From: Cyanobacterium stanieri PCC 7202
Lineage (GTDB): Bacteria > Cyanobacteriota > Cyanobacteriia > Cyanobacteriales > Cyanobacteriaceae
DNA length: 64,000 nucleotides
NCBI GenBank assembly: GCA_000317655.1
Contig: CP003940.1
Location: 186,001 to 250,000 of the forward strand
Direction of reading: 5' to 3'
The notes under the pieces are model-generated. The model was not told the origin of the DNA and made no database searches. It worked only from the letters and a program-made list of their open reading frames with translations. Shown here one piece after another: positions 1-8,086 of the stretch (within the stretch, counting starts at the first letter, position 1; the number at the start of each line of letters is the position of its first letter). The position numbers were made by a program, and so were the translations under genes.

Positions 1-315
1 ACAGAAAAGTTAGTCAAAAATTTATCTTCCCAATCTGTTTACTCCATATCAGAACAAAATCAACTCTGTTTAGGGATTTTGACCACAGGAAAACAATTGC
101 ATTGGTTAGATCCTTTTCATTATCAACTAAAATTAAATCGTCCTCAAAGGGTAATCAAGGAAATGATTATCTACGAAAAGCAGTTGATTAGGGAAATGAA
201 ACAATATTTAATCACCAAAAATTGTCGTTGGGCTTTTTTACTAAGGGCTTTTGATCATAATATTTCTTCTTCCTTTCGTTGCGGTGTTTGCGATAATTGT
301 TTAAAACAGAGTTAG
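1..315 (+). CDS. RecQ-family ATP-dependent DNA helicase, C-terminal fragment
   Basis: The reading frame is open from the first base of the window, so only the C-terminal end (about 104 residues) is present. The end carries the RecQ zinc-binding signature: a Cys in NCRW followed by an RCGVCDNC cluster, preceded by the YLITKNCRWAFLL segment that resembles the family's Y-x-CRR-x2-LL pattern. RecQ helicases unwind DNA 3' to 5' in recombination and replication repair. The helicase motor lies outside the window. The stop is 3 bp before the next gene, so the two are probably co-transcribed. Family assignment rests on this C-terminal motif only; the exact RecQ subclass cannot be decided. Confidence 0.8.
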   Translation, partial: TEKLVKNLSSQSVYSISEQNQLCLGILTTGKQLHWLDPFHYQLKLNRPQRVIKEMIIYEKQLIREMKQYLITKNCRWAFLLRAFDHNISSSFRCGVCDNCLKQS

Positions 316-318
316 TTT

Positions 319-783
319 ATGGAAAAAAATCAAGAAAAACAGTTAGTGTGTGGTTGGGAAGAGTTTTGGGGTTGTTGTGAAACTGTAGCTCAGGCTATGA
401 TTAATAATCATCAATCTTATACTCAGGCGATCGCCATTGTCCGAGGAGGATATTATCTAGGGGATTATCTTTCCCGTCGTTTTCAGATTCCTTTGGGGGT
501 AATTGCCACTAAAAGTTATTCTGAAAGCAATCATCAGCAAGAGGAGTTGATCATCGGCGAACTTTCTTGGGTTCAAAAACCCTATGGTAAAATTTTGTTA
601 GTAGATGATTTGGTGGACACAGGGATAACTCTAAAAGCTATCAAAAATAAATTAATTCAAGAGTATGAAGTAGAAGTAGATACGGCGGTAATTTGGCAAA
701 AATCCCATGCTCAGTTCCAGCCCGACTATTATCATAGTGTTACTCCCTCAGATTGTTGGATTATTCAACCTTTTGAAATATAA
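319..783 (+). CDS. Phosphoribosyltransferase (type I PRTase fold)
   Basis: This 154-residue protein contains the PRPP-binding loop ILLVDDLVDTGIT (residues 92-104), the hallmark of type I phosphoribosyltransferases, with acidic pair DD before the TGxT phosphate loop. An earlier IVRGGYYLGDYLSRR segment (about 40-54) fits the beginning of the fold. Length is similar to xanthine/guanine PRTases, but the base specificity cannot be read from the sequence. It starts 3 bp after the RecQ-type helicase gene, suggesting translational coupling. It may act in purine salvage or be a regulatory PRTase; I cannot choose. Confidence 0.85.
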   Translation: MEKNQEKQLVCGWEEFWGCCETVAQAMINNHQSYTQAIAIVRGGYYLGDYLSRRFQIPLGVIATKSYSESNHQQEELIIGELSWVQKPYGKILLVDDLVDTGITLKAIKNKLIQEYEVEVDTAVIWQKSHAQFQPDYYHSVTPSDCWIIQPFEI

Positions 784-841
784 TCATATATTTTTTATCA
801 AGTCTTAATTATTTTTTATTTTCAATAAACAGTTATTTTAC

Positions 842-1543
842 ATGAATTTGAAGGCACTTTTGTTCGATTTTAGTGGTGTAATCATTAACGATGAAAATAT
901 CCATCGGCAATTAGTTAATGATTTATTAATCAATGAAAATTTAAGACCTTCAGGGGATGATTATTATGACTTGTGTTTTGGTAGGTGCGATCGTTTTTGT
1001 CTCAAAGATATTTTAGAAAAAAAAGGCAGGGTCGTAACCGATGATTATATCGATAGATTAGCTCTCAAAAAAGCCCAAGATTATCGTTTAATTATGGAAG
1101 GGATGGAACAAATTCCCCTTTATGAAACGGTGATCGGTTTTATTCGTCAAATGCCCGAAAAATGTTTACACCTTGCCTTGGTTACGGGGGCTTCTCTTGG
1201 GGAGGTAGAGTTTATTTTGGATAAGGCGAAAATCAAAGAATATTTTGATGTTATCGTCACGGGGGAGGATGTCAAAGCCCGTCAACCCCATCCTGATGGT
1301 TATCTTTTGGCGATGGATAAATTAAATCAGAAGTATCCTGATTTGGATCTTCAGCCGAATAATTGTCTAGTAATTGAAGATACCCCGGCAGGAATTGAGG
1401 GGGCAAAAAATGCTCAAATGCAGGTAGTTGGTATTACCCATACCTATCCTTTCCATATGCTTCACCGTAAAGCCGATTGGTGTGTGGATTATTTGGCAGA
1501 GTTGGATTTAGATTTGGTGAATGAAGTATTAGCACGAGCTTAA
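842..1543 (+). CDS. HAD-superfamily phosphatase, beta-phosphoglucomutase-like
   Basis: The 233-residue protein has the four HAD motifs: motif I DFSGV (nucleophile Asp9), motif II in LVTGAS, motif III Lys in KARQPHPDGY, and motif IV in LVIEDTPAGIEGA. A helical cap follows motif I, as in the CbbY/beta-PGM subfamily. The second Asp of the usual DxD is replaced by Ser11, which removes the general acid/base of typical HAD phosphatases. The substrate is unknown. The gene stands alone, upstream of the tRNA-Ala. Confidence 0.85.
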   Translation: MNLKALLFDFSGVIINDENIHRQLVNDLLINENLRPSGDDYYDLCFGRCDRFCLKDILEKKGRVVTDDYIDRLALKKAQDYRLIMEGMEQIPLYETVIGFIRQMPEKCLHLALVTGASLGEVEFILDKAKIKEYFDVIVTGEDVKARQPHPDGYLLAMDKLNQKYPDLDLQPNNCLVIEDTPAGIEGAKNAQMQVVGITHTYPFHMLHRKADWCVDYLAELDLDLVNEVLARA

Positions 1544-1577
1544 TTTTTGATCTATACTTATAGATGGCTTTTTAGTT

Positions 1578-1650
1578 GGGGCATTAGCTCATTTGGTAGA
1601 GTGCTGCGATCGCACCGCAGAGGTGAGGGGTTCAAATCCCCTATGCTCCA
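1578..1650 (+). tRNA. tRNA-Ala (anticodon CGC)
   Basis: A complete 73-nt cloverleaf can be folded by eye. The 7-bp acceptor stem is GGGGCAT with ATGCTCC and contains the G3-U70 wobble that identifies alanine tRNAs. The anticodon stem CTGCG/CGCAG closes a 7-nt loop ATCGCAC with anticodon CGC. The T arm is AGGGG-TTCAAAT-CCCCT. The last base is discriminator A; a separate CCA tail is not encoded. A HIP1 octamer lies across the anticodon arm. Confidence 0.95.
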
Positions 1651-1655
1651 TAAAG

Positions 1656-1870
1656 TAATTGACAATAAAAATTAAGGTATCAGGTATCGGGTGTTAGGTA
1701 TCAGGTTAAAATAACTTGAGTTCGGGATAACATTTTTTGCTTAAGGCTAGGAATGGGCAATGGTTTCAATGTTTTGATAGATCACATTCTATTTAGAGAA
1801 ATTAAACCTGCAACCAGTCACCAGCAAACCTAGTCACTTCAATTTTTCAATACTACCTACTTATTAATTT
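1656..1870. repeat. Intergenic region of short dispersed repeats between tRNA-Ala and ispE
   Basis: This gap holds no gene. It contains repeated short words (GGTATCAGGTATCGGG, AGGTATCAGG), a CTTGAGTTCGGGATAACAT segment found inverted near 17,470 and in degraded form near 10,170, and a GGGCAATGG element seen in many other gaps of this window. It looks like accumulated cyanobacterial intergenic repeats; no promoter could be assigned. Confidence 0.5.
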
Positions 1871-1882
1871 TTTTTAGTATCT

Positions 1883-2833
1883 ATGCAATCTTATTCTCTA
1901 TTTGCCCCTGCTAAAATTAATCTTCATTTAGAGATTATTGGCGATCGCCCCGATGGCTACCATGAATTAGTAATGATTATGCAAAGTGTCGCCCTAGGAG
2001 ACGTTATCGACATCAGAGCTAATGGAAAAGAAGAAACCCGACTTTTTTGTCAAAATCCCCAAGTCCCCCTCGATAACACCAATTTAGCCTACAAAGCGGT
2101 GCAGTTGATGCAAACTAATTATCCTACCCCAGCCCGAAATTTTGGCGGATTGGATATTCACATACAAAAAAATATCCCCGTCGCCGCTGGTTTGGCAGGG
2201 GGTTCGAGCAATGCTGCCGCTGTATTGGTGGGGATTAATCTTTTGTGGGGATTGGGTTTAACCCAACCAGAATTAAGGGATCTAGCTACCTATTTAGGCT
2301 CTGATGTACCCTTTTGTATTGCGGGAGGAACGGCGATCGCCACTGGACGGGGGGAAGAAATAGAACCCCTACCAGACCTCGATAACATCTGGGTTATCCT
2401 CGCCAAATATAGCAATATTAGCGTATCCACCCCTTGGGCCTACAAAACTTATCGAGAACAATTCCACGACCTCTATGTCCAAGATAGCCATGGAGTCAGT
2501 CAGCGCACCCACGCTGTACATTCAGGAGAATTGGTAAGGGCGATCGCCCATCGTAACTCAAAACAAATAGGAGCCTTGTTATACAACGATCTCCAAAAAA
2601 GCGTTTTGCCAGAATATCCCGAAGTAGAAAATCTAATCAACAGTTTCAAAAAGCAAAACGTCCTCGGTGCTATGATGTCAGGATCTGGTCCTACTGTTTT
2701 CGCCCTCTGTGAAAACGAAGATCAAGCCAACGAAATCAAAAATATCATCCAAAAACAAATTAACGATCCTAACCTAGAACTATGGGTAACAAAAATGTGC
2801 GCCCACGGTATCACCACCATCGAAACTAAATAG
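1883..2833 (+). CDS. ispE: 4-diphosphocytidyl-2-C-methyl-D-erythritol kinase
   Basis: IspE phosphorylates CDP-methylerythritol in the MEP pathway that supplies isoprenoids for carotenoids, phytol and quinones. The 316-residue protein has the GHMP-kinase signature: N-terminal APAKINL with Lys11, the glycine-rich ATP loop PVAAGLAGGSSNAAAVL (about 99-115), LGSDVPF with the catalytic Asp141, and the C-terminal GAMMSGSGPTVFAL loop. Length is normal for the family. It is a single gene on the + strand, followed 73 bp later by the CyanoP gene. Confidence 0.97.
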   Translation: MQSYSLFAPAKINLHLEIIGDRPDGYHELVMIMQSVALGDVIDIRANGKEETRLFCQNPQVPLDNTNLAYKAVQLMQTNYPTPARNFGGLDIHIQKNIPVAAGLAGGSSNAAAVLVGINLLWGLGLTQPELRDLATYLGSDVPFCIAGGTAIATGRGEEIEPLPDLDNIWVILAKYSNISVSTPWAYKTYREQFHDLYVQDSHGVSQRTHAVHSGELVRAIAHRNSKQIGALLYNDLQKSVLPEYPEVENLINSFKKQNVLGAMMSGSGPTVFALCENEDQANEIKNIIQKQINDPNLELWVTKMCAHGITTIETK

Positions 2834-2906
2834 CGATCGAGCTTTTTATAAGATAATCACAGTTTTTCATGGGAGAATAAAACAAAATACTTTAAACAAG
2901 AGAATT

Positions 2907-3464
2907 ATGATAAAGCGCCTAATTTCCCTATTATTAATTGCCGTCACCTTCACCCTAGCCTCCTGCTCTGCCAGTATGTCAGGATTACAACGTTATACCG
3001 ATGCCATTGACGGCTACCAGTTTTTATACCCCAATGGTTGGATGCCTGTGGAAGTTCAAAACGCCTCCGACGGAGTTGATGTGGTTTATCGAGATTTTAT
3101 CGAGCGCACCGAAAACCTAAGTGTCATTATTAGTGAAGTTAACGAAAACAAAGATTTATCCGATTTAGGTAGTCCTACGGATGTGGGTTATCGTTTTATG
3201 AAAATGGTTAATCAAAATCAAGACTCTGGTAGAAATGCCGAATTGATTTCCGCCGACAAAAGAGAAGTGGATGGCAAAGACTATTACATCCTAGAATACC
3301 GAGTCAAACTAGGGGAAGATCAATATCGTCATAATCTTGCTAGTGTCGTTACCAACAACGGTAAATTATTTACCTTCAATATTTCCACCAAGGAATCTCG
3401 TTGGGATAACGTTTCCGAATTATTTAGAATCGTTGCCAATTCCTTTAGTTTGGCATCTTACTAA
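2907..3464 (+). CDS. CyanoP, PsbP-like photosystem II-associated lipoprotein
   Basis: The 185-residue product begins with a lipoprotein signal peptide ([20 protein letters not shown]) whose lipobox places the lipidated Cys at residue 20. The mature part begins [11 protein letters not shown], the typical PsbP-family strand, and ends with a pattern ([20 protein letters not shown]) conserved in PsbP-fold proteins. CyanoP is a thylakoid-lumen protein linked to PSII assembly in cyanobacteria. Length is as expected. The gene precedes maf by about 70 bp; a functional link between the two is not known. Confidence 0.9.
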   Translation: MIKRLISLLLIAVTFTLASCSASMSGLQRYTDAIDGYQFLYPNGWMPVEVQNASDGVDVVYRDFIERTENLSVIISEVNENKDLSDLGSPTDVGYRFMKMVNQNQDSGRNAELISADKREVDGKDYYILEYRVKLGEDQYRHNLASVVTNNGKLFTFNISTKESRWDNVSELFRIVANSFSLASY

Positions 3465-3537
3465 TTTGACGTTTGTTGTAGGGGTAACATTTTTTAACCC
3501 CTCATTGCCCCATATTTTCAATTATCCATTATTTCCC

Positions 3538-4122
3538 ATGACTAAATTTATCCTTGCTTCTGCCTCTGTGGCTCGTCTAAAATTGTTACAAATGATTGGG
3601 ATTAATCCCCAAGTGGAAGTCAGTAACTATGATGAATCCCTCATTGACTTACTCAATCCCCATAACCTCGTTAATACCTTGGCAGAAAATAAAGCCTTAA
3701 CAGTGGTCGAAAATCATGATCATGGATTGGTATTGGGATGTGATTCTGTTTTGGCTGTCAATGGCGAAATCTATGGCAAACCCGAGAATGAGGAGGAGGC
3801 GTTTCATCGTTGGCGGCAGATGAGGGGTAATGTGGGAAAGTTATACACTGGTCATGCTTTATTTGACCTTCGGCAGGATAAAAAAGTAATTCGTTGTGGT
3901 ATCACGGAGGTTTATTTTGCCAATGTAGATGATGATACTATTCGGGCTTATGTGGCGACAGAAGAACCTTTAAAGTGCGCTGGAAGTTTTGCCCTCGAAG
4001 GTAGGGGCGGTTTTTTGATTGATAAAATTGTTGGTTGTCATAGTAATGTAATTGGTTTGAGTTTACCTTTATTACGACAGATGTTGGCAGAATTAAATTA
4101 TCGAGTCACAGATTTTTGGTAA
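3538..4122 (+). CDS. maf: Maf-family nucleoside triphosphate pyrophosphatase
   Basis: Maf proteins hydrolyse non-canonical or modified nucleoside triphosphates to monophosphates. The 194-residue reading from ATG 3538 begins [17 protein letters not shown], the family N terminus; the motif is LASASVAR rather than the more usual LASxSPRR. Further family blocks are VLGCDSVL (catalytic Asp), YGKP, TGHALF and [12 protein letters not shown]. The open frame extends upstream to 3337 over the CyanoP gene, but that extension has no family similarity, so 3538 is the chosen start. Confidence 0.92.
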   Translation: MTKFILASASVARLKLLQMIGINPQVEVSNYDESLIDLLNPHNLVNTLAENKALTVVENHDHGLVLGCDSVLAVNGEIYGKPENEEEAFHRWRQMRGNVGKLYTGHALFDLRQDKKVIRCGITEVYFANVDDDTIRAYVATEEPLKCAGSFALEGRGGFLIDKIVGCHSNVIGLSLPLLRQMLAELNYRVTDFW

Positions 4123-4183
4123 AATTATTTTTGTTTATCAGTTAAGCTATTGGAAAGAAAATTTATAAGGTAGTCTCTTTGAT

Positions 4184-4495
4184 ATGAGCAAAATTGAAGA
4201 AGTTAAAGGAAAAATTAGAGATGGTGACATTGATCAAGCAATGGCGATCGCCATGTCAGAAGCATTAAAAATAGAAATTGTAACCAGTTCATCTCAAGAT
4301 GGCAATTTTCGTAGTACCGTTAATCTCTTAGAAAACGAAATCGAACACGAATTAGGAGAATCATTGGACGGTAATAATAACAGTGATCAAATAAAACAAT
4401 TGCATTTTCAAGAGGTAGAAAATGCCAACCAAAGAATATTACAAAATATTCAAAGTTTACAAACTATGTTCAATTTGCTACAAGAAAACTCCTAA
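4184..4495 (+). CDS. Hypothetical protein, short paralogue of the following gene
   Basis: This 103-residue acidic protein has no motif I recognise. Its N-terminal block (DGDIDQAMAIAMSEALKIEI) and a downstream helix rich in Gln/Asn/Glu align with the first 100 or so residues of the protein encoded 18 bp downstream (QKDYKKALLVALSNSLEIKV), so the pair arose by tandem duplication. It consists of a predicted helix pair followed by a possible coiled coil (FQEVENANQRILQNIQSLQTMF). The two are almost certainly one operon. Function unknown. Confidence 0.75.
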   Translation: MSKIEEVKGKIRDGDIDQAMAIAMSEALKIEIVTSSSQDGNFRSTVNLLENEIEHELGESLDGNNNSDQIKQLHFQEVENANQRILQNIQSLQTMFNLLQENS

Positions 4496-4513
4496 TATTT
4501 AATACTTTTTAAT

Positions 4514-5431
4514 ATGGATAGCTCTCAACAAATACATGAAGCCCTAAATCAAAAAGACTATAAGAAAGCTCTCTTAGTTGCCCTTAGTAATAGCTTAGAA
4601 ATTAAAGTAAAAACATCTTTAAAAACTGATAATCAAACCTATTCTGTTACCAAAAAAATCAATTTAATTCAAGGTTCCCATGATCATATAGACTCTGAAT
4701 TATTAAATTCTGAGTATGAGTCAGTGATCAATTTTCACCACAAACAAGTAAAAGAAATTCATCAAACTTGGGAACAAAATAGGGAAACCTTGCTTCAGGC
4801 TTTTGAGATTATGTCGGGGGGGAATGTAAATCTTGAGCCTCTCAAAATTGGTCATAGTAAGCCTCCTGCAGAAGATTTAAAACAAGAATATATTAGCGAT
4901 ATACCAGAAGACTTTGAGGATTTTGGTGTGGAAGAAAATCCTGCTGTTTCTTCTATGGAATTTGATGATTTTGAAGAAACTACCGAGGATGAATTTACCC
5001 AAATCATATCCCCTGATGATGTGGAGGAGCATAGTTACGATGATTTTGAAGATAGTTTTGAAGGGGATGCCATCGAGGAGAATTGGGTGGATGATGTGGT
5101 AATTCAAGATTCTCCTACTCAAGAAGAGAATACTTCCCAGAATAACTATGTCAATGATTATGTTGCCATGGATGAGGAGGAAGCTGATTCGCTTTTTTCT
5201 GATGAAGATGATGATTTTGCCACGGTAGATTCTTCGGGTGAAAGTGCCACGGAGGAAGACTGGGGAGATTTGTTGAATGAGAGTGAAAATAATGCCACTG
5301 CCGAAGCTGTTAGCCCTGATAATATTGATAATTGGAATGAATGGATAGAAAGTCAAGATAATGGCGAAATATCTTGCAATCCCGAGGAGATTGATTGGAG
5401 TGAGGATGATTGGAGTGATACTCCTGCCTAA
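4514..5431 (+). CDS. Hypothetical acidic protein with a duplicated N-terminal domain
   Basis: The 305-residue product has two parts. Residues 1-105 match the preceding small protein. From about 120 to the end the chain is extremely acidic and low-complexity, full of DDFEDF/EEDW/DDW motifs and poor in basic residues, which predicts disorder with regularly spaced aromatic residues. Such tails can be electrostatic binding surfaces, but no partner can be inferred. It is conserved enough in reading frame to be a real gene; overlapping frames on either strand are shadows. Function unknown. Confidence 0.75.
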   Translation: MDSSQQIHEALNQKDYKKALLVALSNSLEIKVKTSLKTDNQTYSVTKKINLIQGSHDHIDSELLNSEYESVINFHHKQVKEIHQTWEQNRETLLQAFEIMSGGNVNLEPLKIGHSKPPAEDLKQEYISDIPEDFEDFGVEENPAVSSMEFDDFEETTEDEFTQIISPDDVEEHSYDDFEDSFEGDAIEENWVDDVVIQDSPTQEENTSQNNYVNDYVAMDEEEADSLFSDEDDDFATVDSSGESATEEDWGDLLNESENNATAEAVSPDNIDNWNEWIESQDNGEISCNPEEIDWSEDDWSDTPA

Positions 5432-5544
5432 AAAAATTATTAGTCATGAGTTTTATTTAAGTTTCAAATAGCTTATAAAATGGGCTTAATAATTACTATT
5501 TTTTCAAATAAAAATTAACTTTACACGGTAGCAAATAACAAAAA

Positions 5545-5766
5545 ATGACCGATAATAAATTAGATTTGAGGGGAACACCTTGCCCTCTAAACTTTATTCG
5601 TAGTAAGTTACAATTGGAAAAAATGCCCTCGGGGCAACTATTAGAAATTTGGCTCGATGGTGGTGAACCTGTGGAACAAGTGCCAAATAGTCTCAAAATG
5701 GAGGGTTATGAGATACAATCTATTACTCCCTTGGATGATTATTTTGCCCTCTTGGTTAAGTCTTAA
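5545..5766 (+). CDS. TusA/SirA-family sulfurtransferase-like protein
   Basis: This 73-residue protein begins with the TusA signature DLRGTPCPLNFIRSK, in which the Cys of the CPxP motif (residue 13) is present but the second Pro is Asn. TusA proteins carry persulfide sulfur for tRNA thiolation or other sulfur transfer, and the fold is a small two-layer alpha/beta sandwich. The gene stop is 9 bp before rsgA, so they probably form one transcript. Whether it acts as a true TusA relay is unknown. Confidence 0.85.
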   Translation: MTDNKLDLRGTPCPLNFIRSKLQLEKMPSGQLLEIWLDGGEPVEQVPNSLKMEGYEIQSITPLDDYFALLVKS

Positions 5767-5775
5767 GTAGTTTTT

Positions 5776-6825
5776 ATGACTGAAACTGATCCCAAAATTG
5801 GAACTGTCATGGCAGTACAAGCAAACTTTTATCAAGTACGCCTTGATGAAGGGCAGACTCTACTTTGTACCCGTCCTACTCGTCTAAAAAAAATTGGTCA
5901 AAATGTCCTTGTGGGCGATCGCATTTATGTAAAATCCACAGAATTTGAACGAGGGGCGATCGCCTCTGTAACCCCCCGTAAGACAGAACTACAACGCCCT
6001 CCCATCGCCAATGCAGACCAAATATTATTAGTCTTTGCCCTCGAAGAGCCAACCTTAGATCCCGTCCAACTCAGTCGTTTTTTAGTCAAAGCAGAATCCA
6101 CTAATTTAAAACTATTATTAGGACTAAATAAAGCTGATTTAATAACCCAAGAAAAACAAAAAGAATGGGAAGAAAAATTAAAATTATGGGGCTATGAACC
6201 ATACTTTTTTAGTGTAGAAAATAATCAAGGAATAGAAGAAATTAAAACAGCCTTAAAAAATAAAATCACCATCTTTGCAGGGCCTAGCGGAGTGGGAAAA
6301 TCTAGTTTAACCTCCCTCCTCATTCCCCAACTAGACATCCGCATCGGCGAAGTATCAGGCAAACTACAAAAAGGCAGACACACCACCCGCCACGTAGAAT
6401 TATTTGAAATGCCCCAAGGAGGCTACATAGCCGATAGTCCGGGATTTAATCAACCAGACTTTGATTGCAACTCCCAAAATTTGATTAACTACTTTCCCGA
6501 AGCCAGACACAGACTTAGTCAAGGGCAATGTAAATTTAATGACTGTTTACACCAAGAAGAACCAGAATGTATAGTAAAAGGAGAATGGGAAAGATATGAA
6601 TATTATCTGAGATTTTTAGACGAAATCCTTGCCCAAGAAGAAAAAATAGCCCAAACCCGTGATACAGAATCTAGCGTAAAAAAAATGGTCAAAGATTCTG
6701 GAAAAGTTTACACCGAACCCAAATTAAACACAAAAAAATATCGTCGGGTATCCCGTCGCCTCAGTCATCAAAAATTGGAAGAATTGTACGACCATCAATC
6801 CTTAGAAGAAGAAGATTATTTTTAG
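5776..6825 (+). CDS. rsgA: Ribosome small-subunit-dependent GTPase A
   Basis: RsgA (YjeQ) is a circularly permuted GTPase that checks late maturation of the 30S subunit. The 349-residue protein shows an N-terminal OB-like region, then G4 (GLNKADL) before G1 (GPSGVGKSSLTSLL) and G3 (DSPGF), the permuted order typical of the family. A C-terminal zinc site is seen in CKFNDCLHQEEPEC. An extra basic tail (about residues 300-349) follows the zinc domain. It lies directly after the tusA-like gene. Confidence 0.96.
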   Translation: MTETDPKIGTVMAVQANFYQVRLDEGQTLLCTRPTRLKKIGQNVLVGDRIYVKSTEFERGAIASVTPRKTELQRPPIANADQILLVFALEEPTLDPVQLSRFLVKAESTNLKLLLGLNKADLITQEKQKEWEEKLKLWGYEPYFFSVENNQGIEEIKTALKNKITIFAGPSGVGKSSLTSLLIPQLDIRIGEVSGKLQKGRHTTRHVELFEMPQGGYIADSPGFNQPDFDCNSQNLINYFPEARHRLSQGQCKFNDCLHQEEPECIVKGEWERYEYYLRFLDEILAQEEKIAQTRDTESSVKKMVKDSGKVYTEPKLNTKKYRRVSRRLSHQKLEELYDHQSLEEEDYF

Positions 6826-6847
6826 CTGATTCAGATAATAAAAAATA

Positions 6848-7693
6848 TTAATTTTCAGTATTCTCCGTTAACCAATTTTCTAAATCAATGATACTTTGGA
6901 AATCTAATAAGGCTTCTCCTAATGATTCTAGTTGAGTAATAGGGAGGTTACGAATTTGGTCTTGTAATTCAGGAGATAAGTTACCAAAACGCCGATTCAA
7001 CTGACGAATAACCATATTAATTTCCCCTATTTGTGTTCCTTCTGTGCGTCCAATTTCCAGCACTTGTTGATAAAAACGAGTTTGAGTAATATCTGCTTCT
7101 CTTAAATTGATCATTTTTTGTATCTCCTCAATAGTTAACTTGGGAAACTTATTTACCAGTATAGCTTCCACTAAATCCAATCTTAAGTTAAATTCTTCTT
7201 GATTCGTGGTACTAGCTAAAATTTTATTTGCTTCTGATATGGCTTCTTTTTTGGGGGTAACAATTAATTTTAGTAACGCTAAATTAGGGCTTAATTTTTC
7301 CTTGGTTAATAAGTCTGATAAAAATAATCTTTGTACTCTATTATTGAGTAAATCTTGATAGGGAATTTCACAACCCAAATCCTGATTACGTTTATTTAAG
7401 ATTAATAATCCTCGCCAATTTCTAGTAATACTATATTGATGAAGATAGATAAAAATTCCTCCAAAATAACGACTATAAAAATCCCTATCTTTCTGCATCT
7501 GTGCTTCGAGAAATATTAAAGGTATATTTTCATCTTCCATGGGTGTTAACAATCCATCGAGACGAAATTCTTTTTCCTTTACCACAGGCGCACTATAGTC
7601 AAATTGACAATTGACTGGTATCTCTGGTATTAATTCAGAGATTAAAGAAGGTTGATTTAAAAAGATACGATAGAATAATTTATCGGTTTTCAC
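6848..7693 (-). CDS. DUF2887/DUF4351 protein, Rpn-like PD-(D/E)xK nuclease family
   Basis: Read from GTG at 7693 the product begins MKTDKLFYRIF, matching the usual N terminus of cyanobacterial DUF2887 proteins; an ATG 21 bp further upstream (7714) would add residues encoded by a dispersed palindromic repeat and is less likely. The core FRLDGLLTP...PLIFLEAQMQ carries the Asp and Glu-x-Gln expected of a PD-(D/E)xK nuclease (related to Rpn/transposase_31). The C-terminal 55 residues (LNRRFGNLSPELQDQIRNL) are a DUF4351 helical domain. Such genes are numerous, mobile and poorly understood in cyanobacteria. Confidence 0.85.
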   Translation of the reverse strand: MKTDKLFYRIFLNQPSLISELIPEIPVNCQFDYSAPVVKEKEFRLDGLLTPMEDENIPLIFLEAQMQKDRDFYSRYFGGIFIYLHQYSITRNWRGLLILNKRNQDLGCEIPYQDLLNNRVQRLFLSDLLTKEKLSPNLALLKLIVTPKKEAISEANKILASTTNQEEFNLRLDLVEAILVNKFPKLTIEEIQKMINLREADITQTRFYQQVLEIGRTEGTQIGEINMVIRQLNRRFGNLSPELQDQIRNLPITQLESLGEALLDFQSIIDLENWLTENTEN

Positions 7694-7705
7694 GGTGTTA
7701 ACTGC

Positions 7706-7722
7706 GGTGGGCATTGCCCACC
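7706..7722. repeat. Dispersed palindrome GGTGGGC-ATT-GCCCACC
   Basis: A 7-bp perfect inverted repeat with a 3-nt loop. Near-identical copies occur at 10142-10158, 39700-39716 and (6-bp arms) 56552-56566, all next to gene ends or starts. This copy overlaps the upstream ATG of the DUF2887 gene. Confidence 0.8.
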
Positions 7723-7883
7723 AATATAAGTTATCTCTAAATAATTAGGAAGACTGTTAAGTAAATATACTATCTTGAATCTCAAAAGAGGACTCCCGTT
7801 GAATTTGACAGCAAAAAAACACACACTTCAAATCAACGGGAGATGAATTTTGAGCAACCAAGAAACCGAGCGACAGCGAGTAT

Positions 7884-8033
7884 TTATTTTTCTTCAACTT
7901 CGGGTAATTGCTTACAGTAATCTTGAATCACCTCTGACATACTTACTTGCTTAGACTTGGCAAATTTCGCCAGTCTTGCTTTTTCATCATCAGTTAACCT
8001 AACCAACAATAATTTTTCTCTAGTCATTAACAT
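7884..8033 (-). CDS. Small ribbon-helix-helix (CopG/Arc-like) protein within the tnpB element
   Basis: A 49-residue ORF starts at ATG 8033 (a second ATG lies at 8027) and ends at TAA 7884. The sequence LLLVRLTDDEKARLAKFAKS then QVSMSEVIQDYCKQL has the pattern of a short DNA-contacting strand followed by two helices of RHH repressors. It runs divergently from tnpB across a 53-bp promoter gap and lies between the left-end motif and tnpB, so it belongs to the element. It may regulate tnpB or itself; this is inference. The second tnpB element lacks such a gene. Confidence 0.7.
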   Translation of the reverse strand: MLMTREKLLLVRLTDDEKARLAKFAKSKQVSMSEVIQDYCKQLPEVEEK

Positions 8034-8086
8034 TATATACAATTTGTTATAGTATTAGAGTAACAAACAATGTTGGCTAATAACCA

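Noticed and set aside
3337-3537. N-terminal extension of maf overlapping cyanoP
   Set aside because: The family begins at [10 protein letters not shown]; the extension is an out-of-frame reading of cyanoP and the gap.
4877-5356. Minus-strand 159-codon frame inside the acidic protein gene
   Set aside because: It is an Ile/Phe-rich shadow of the acidic tail and has no family features.
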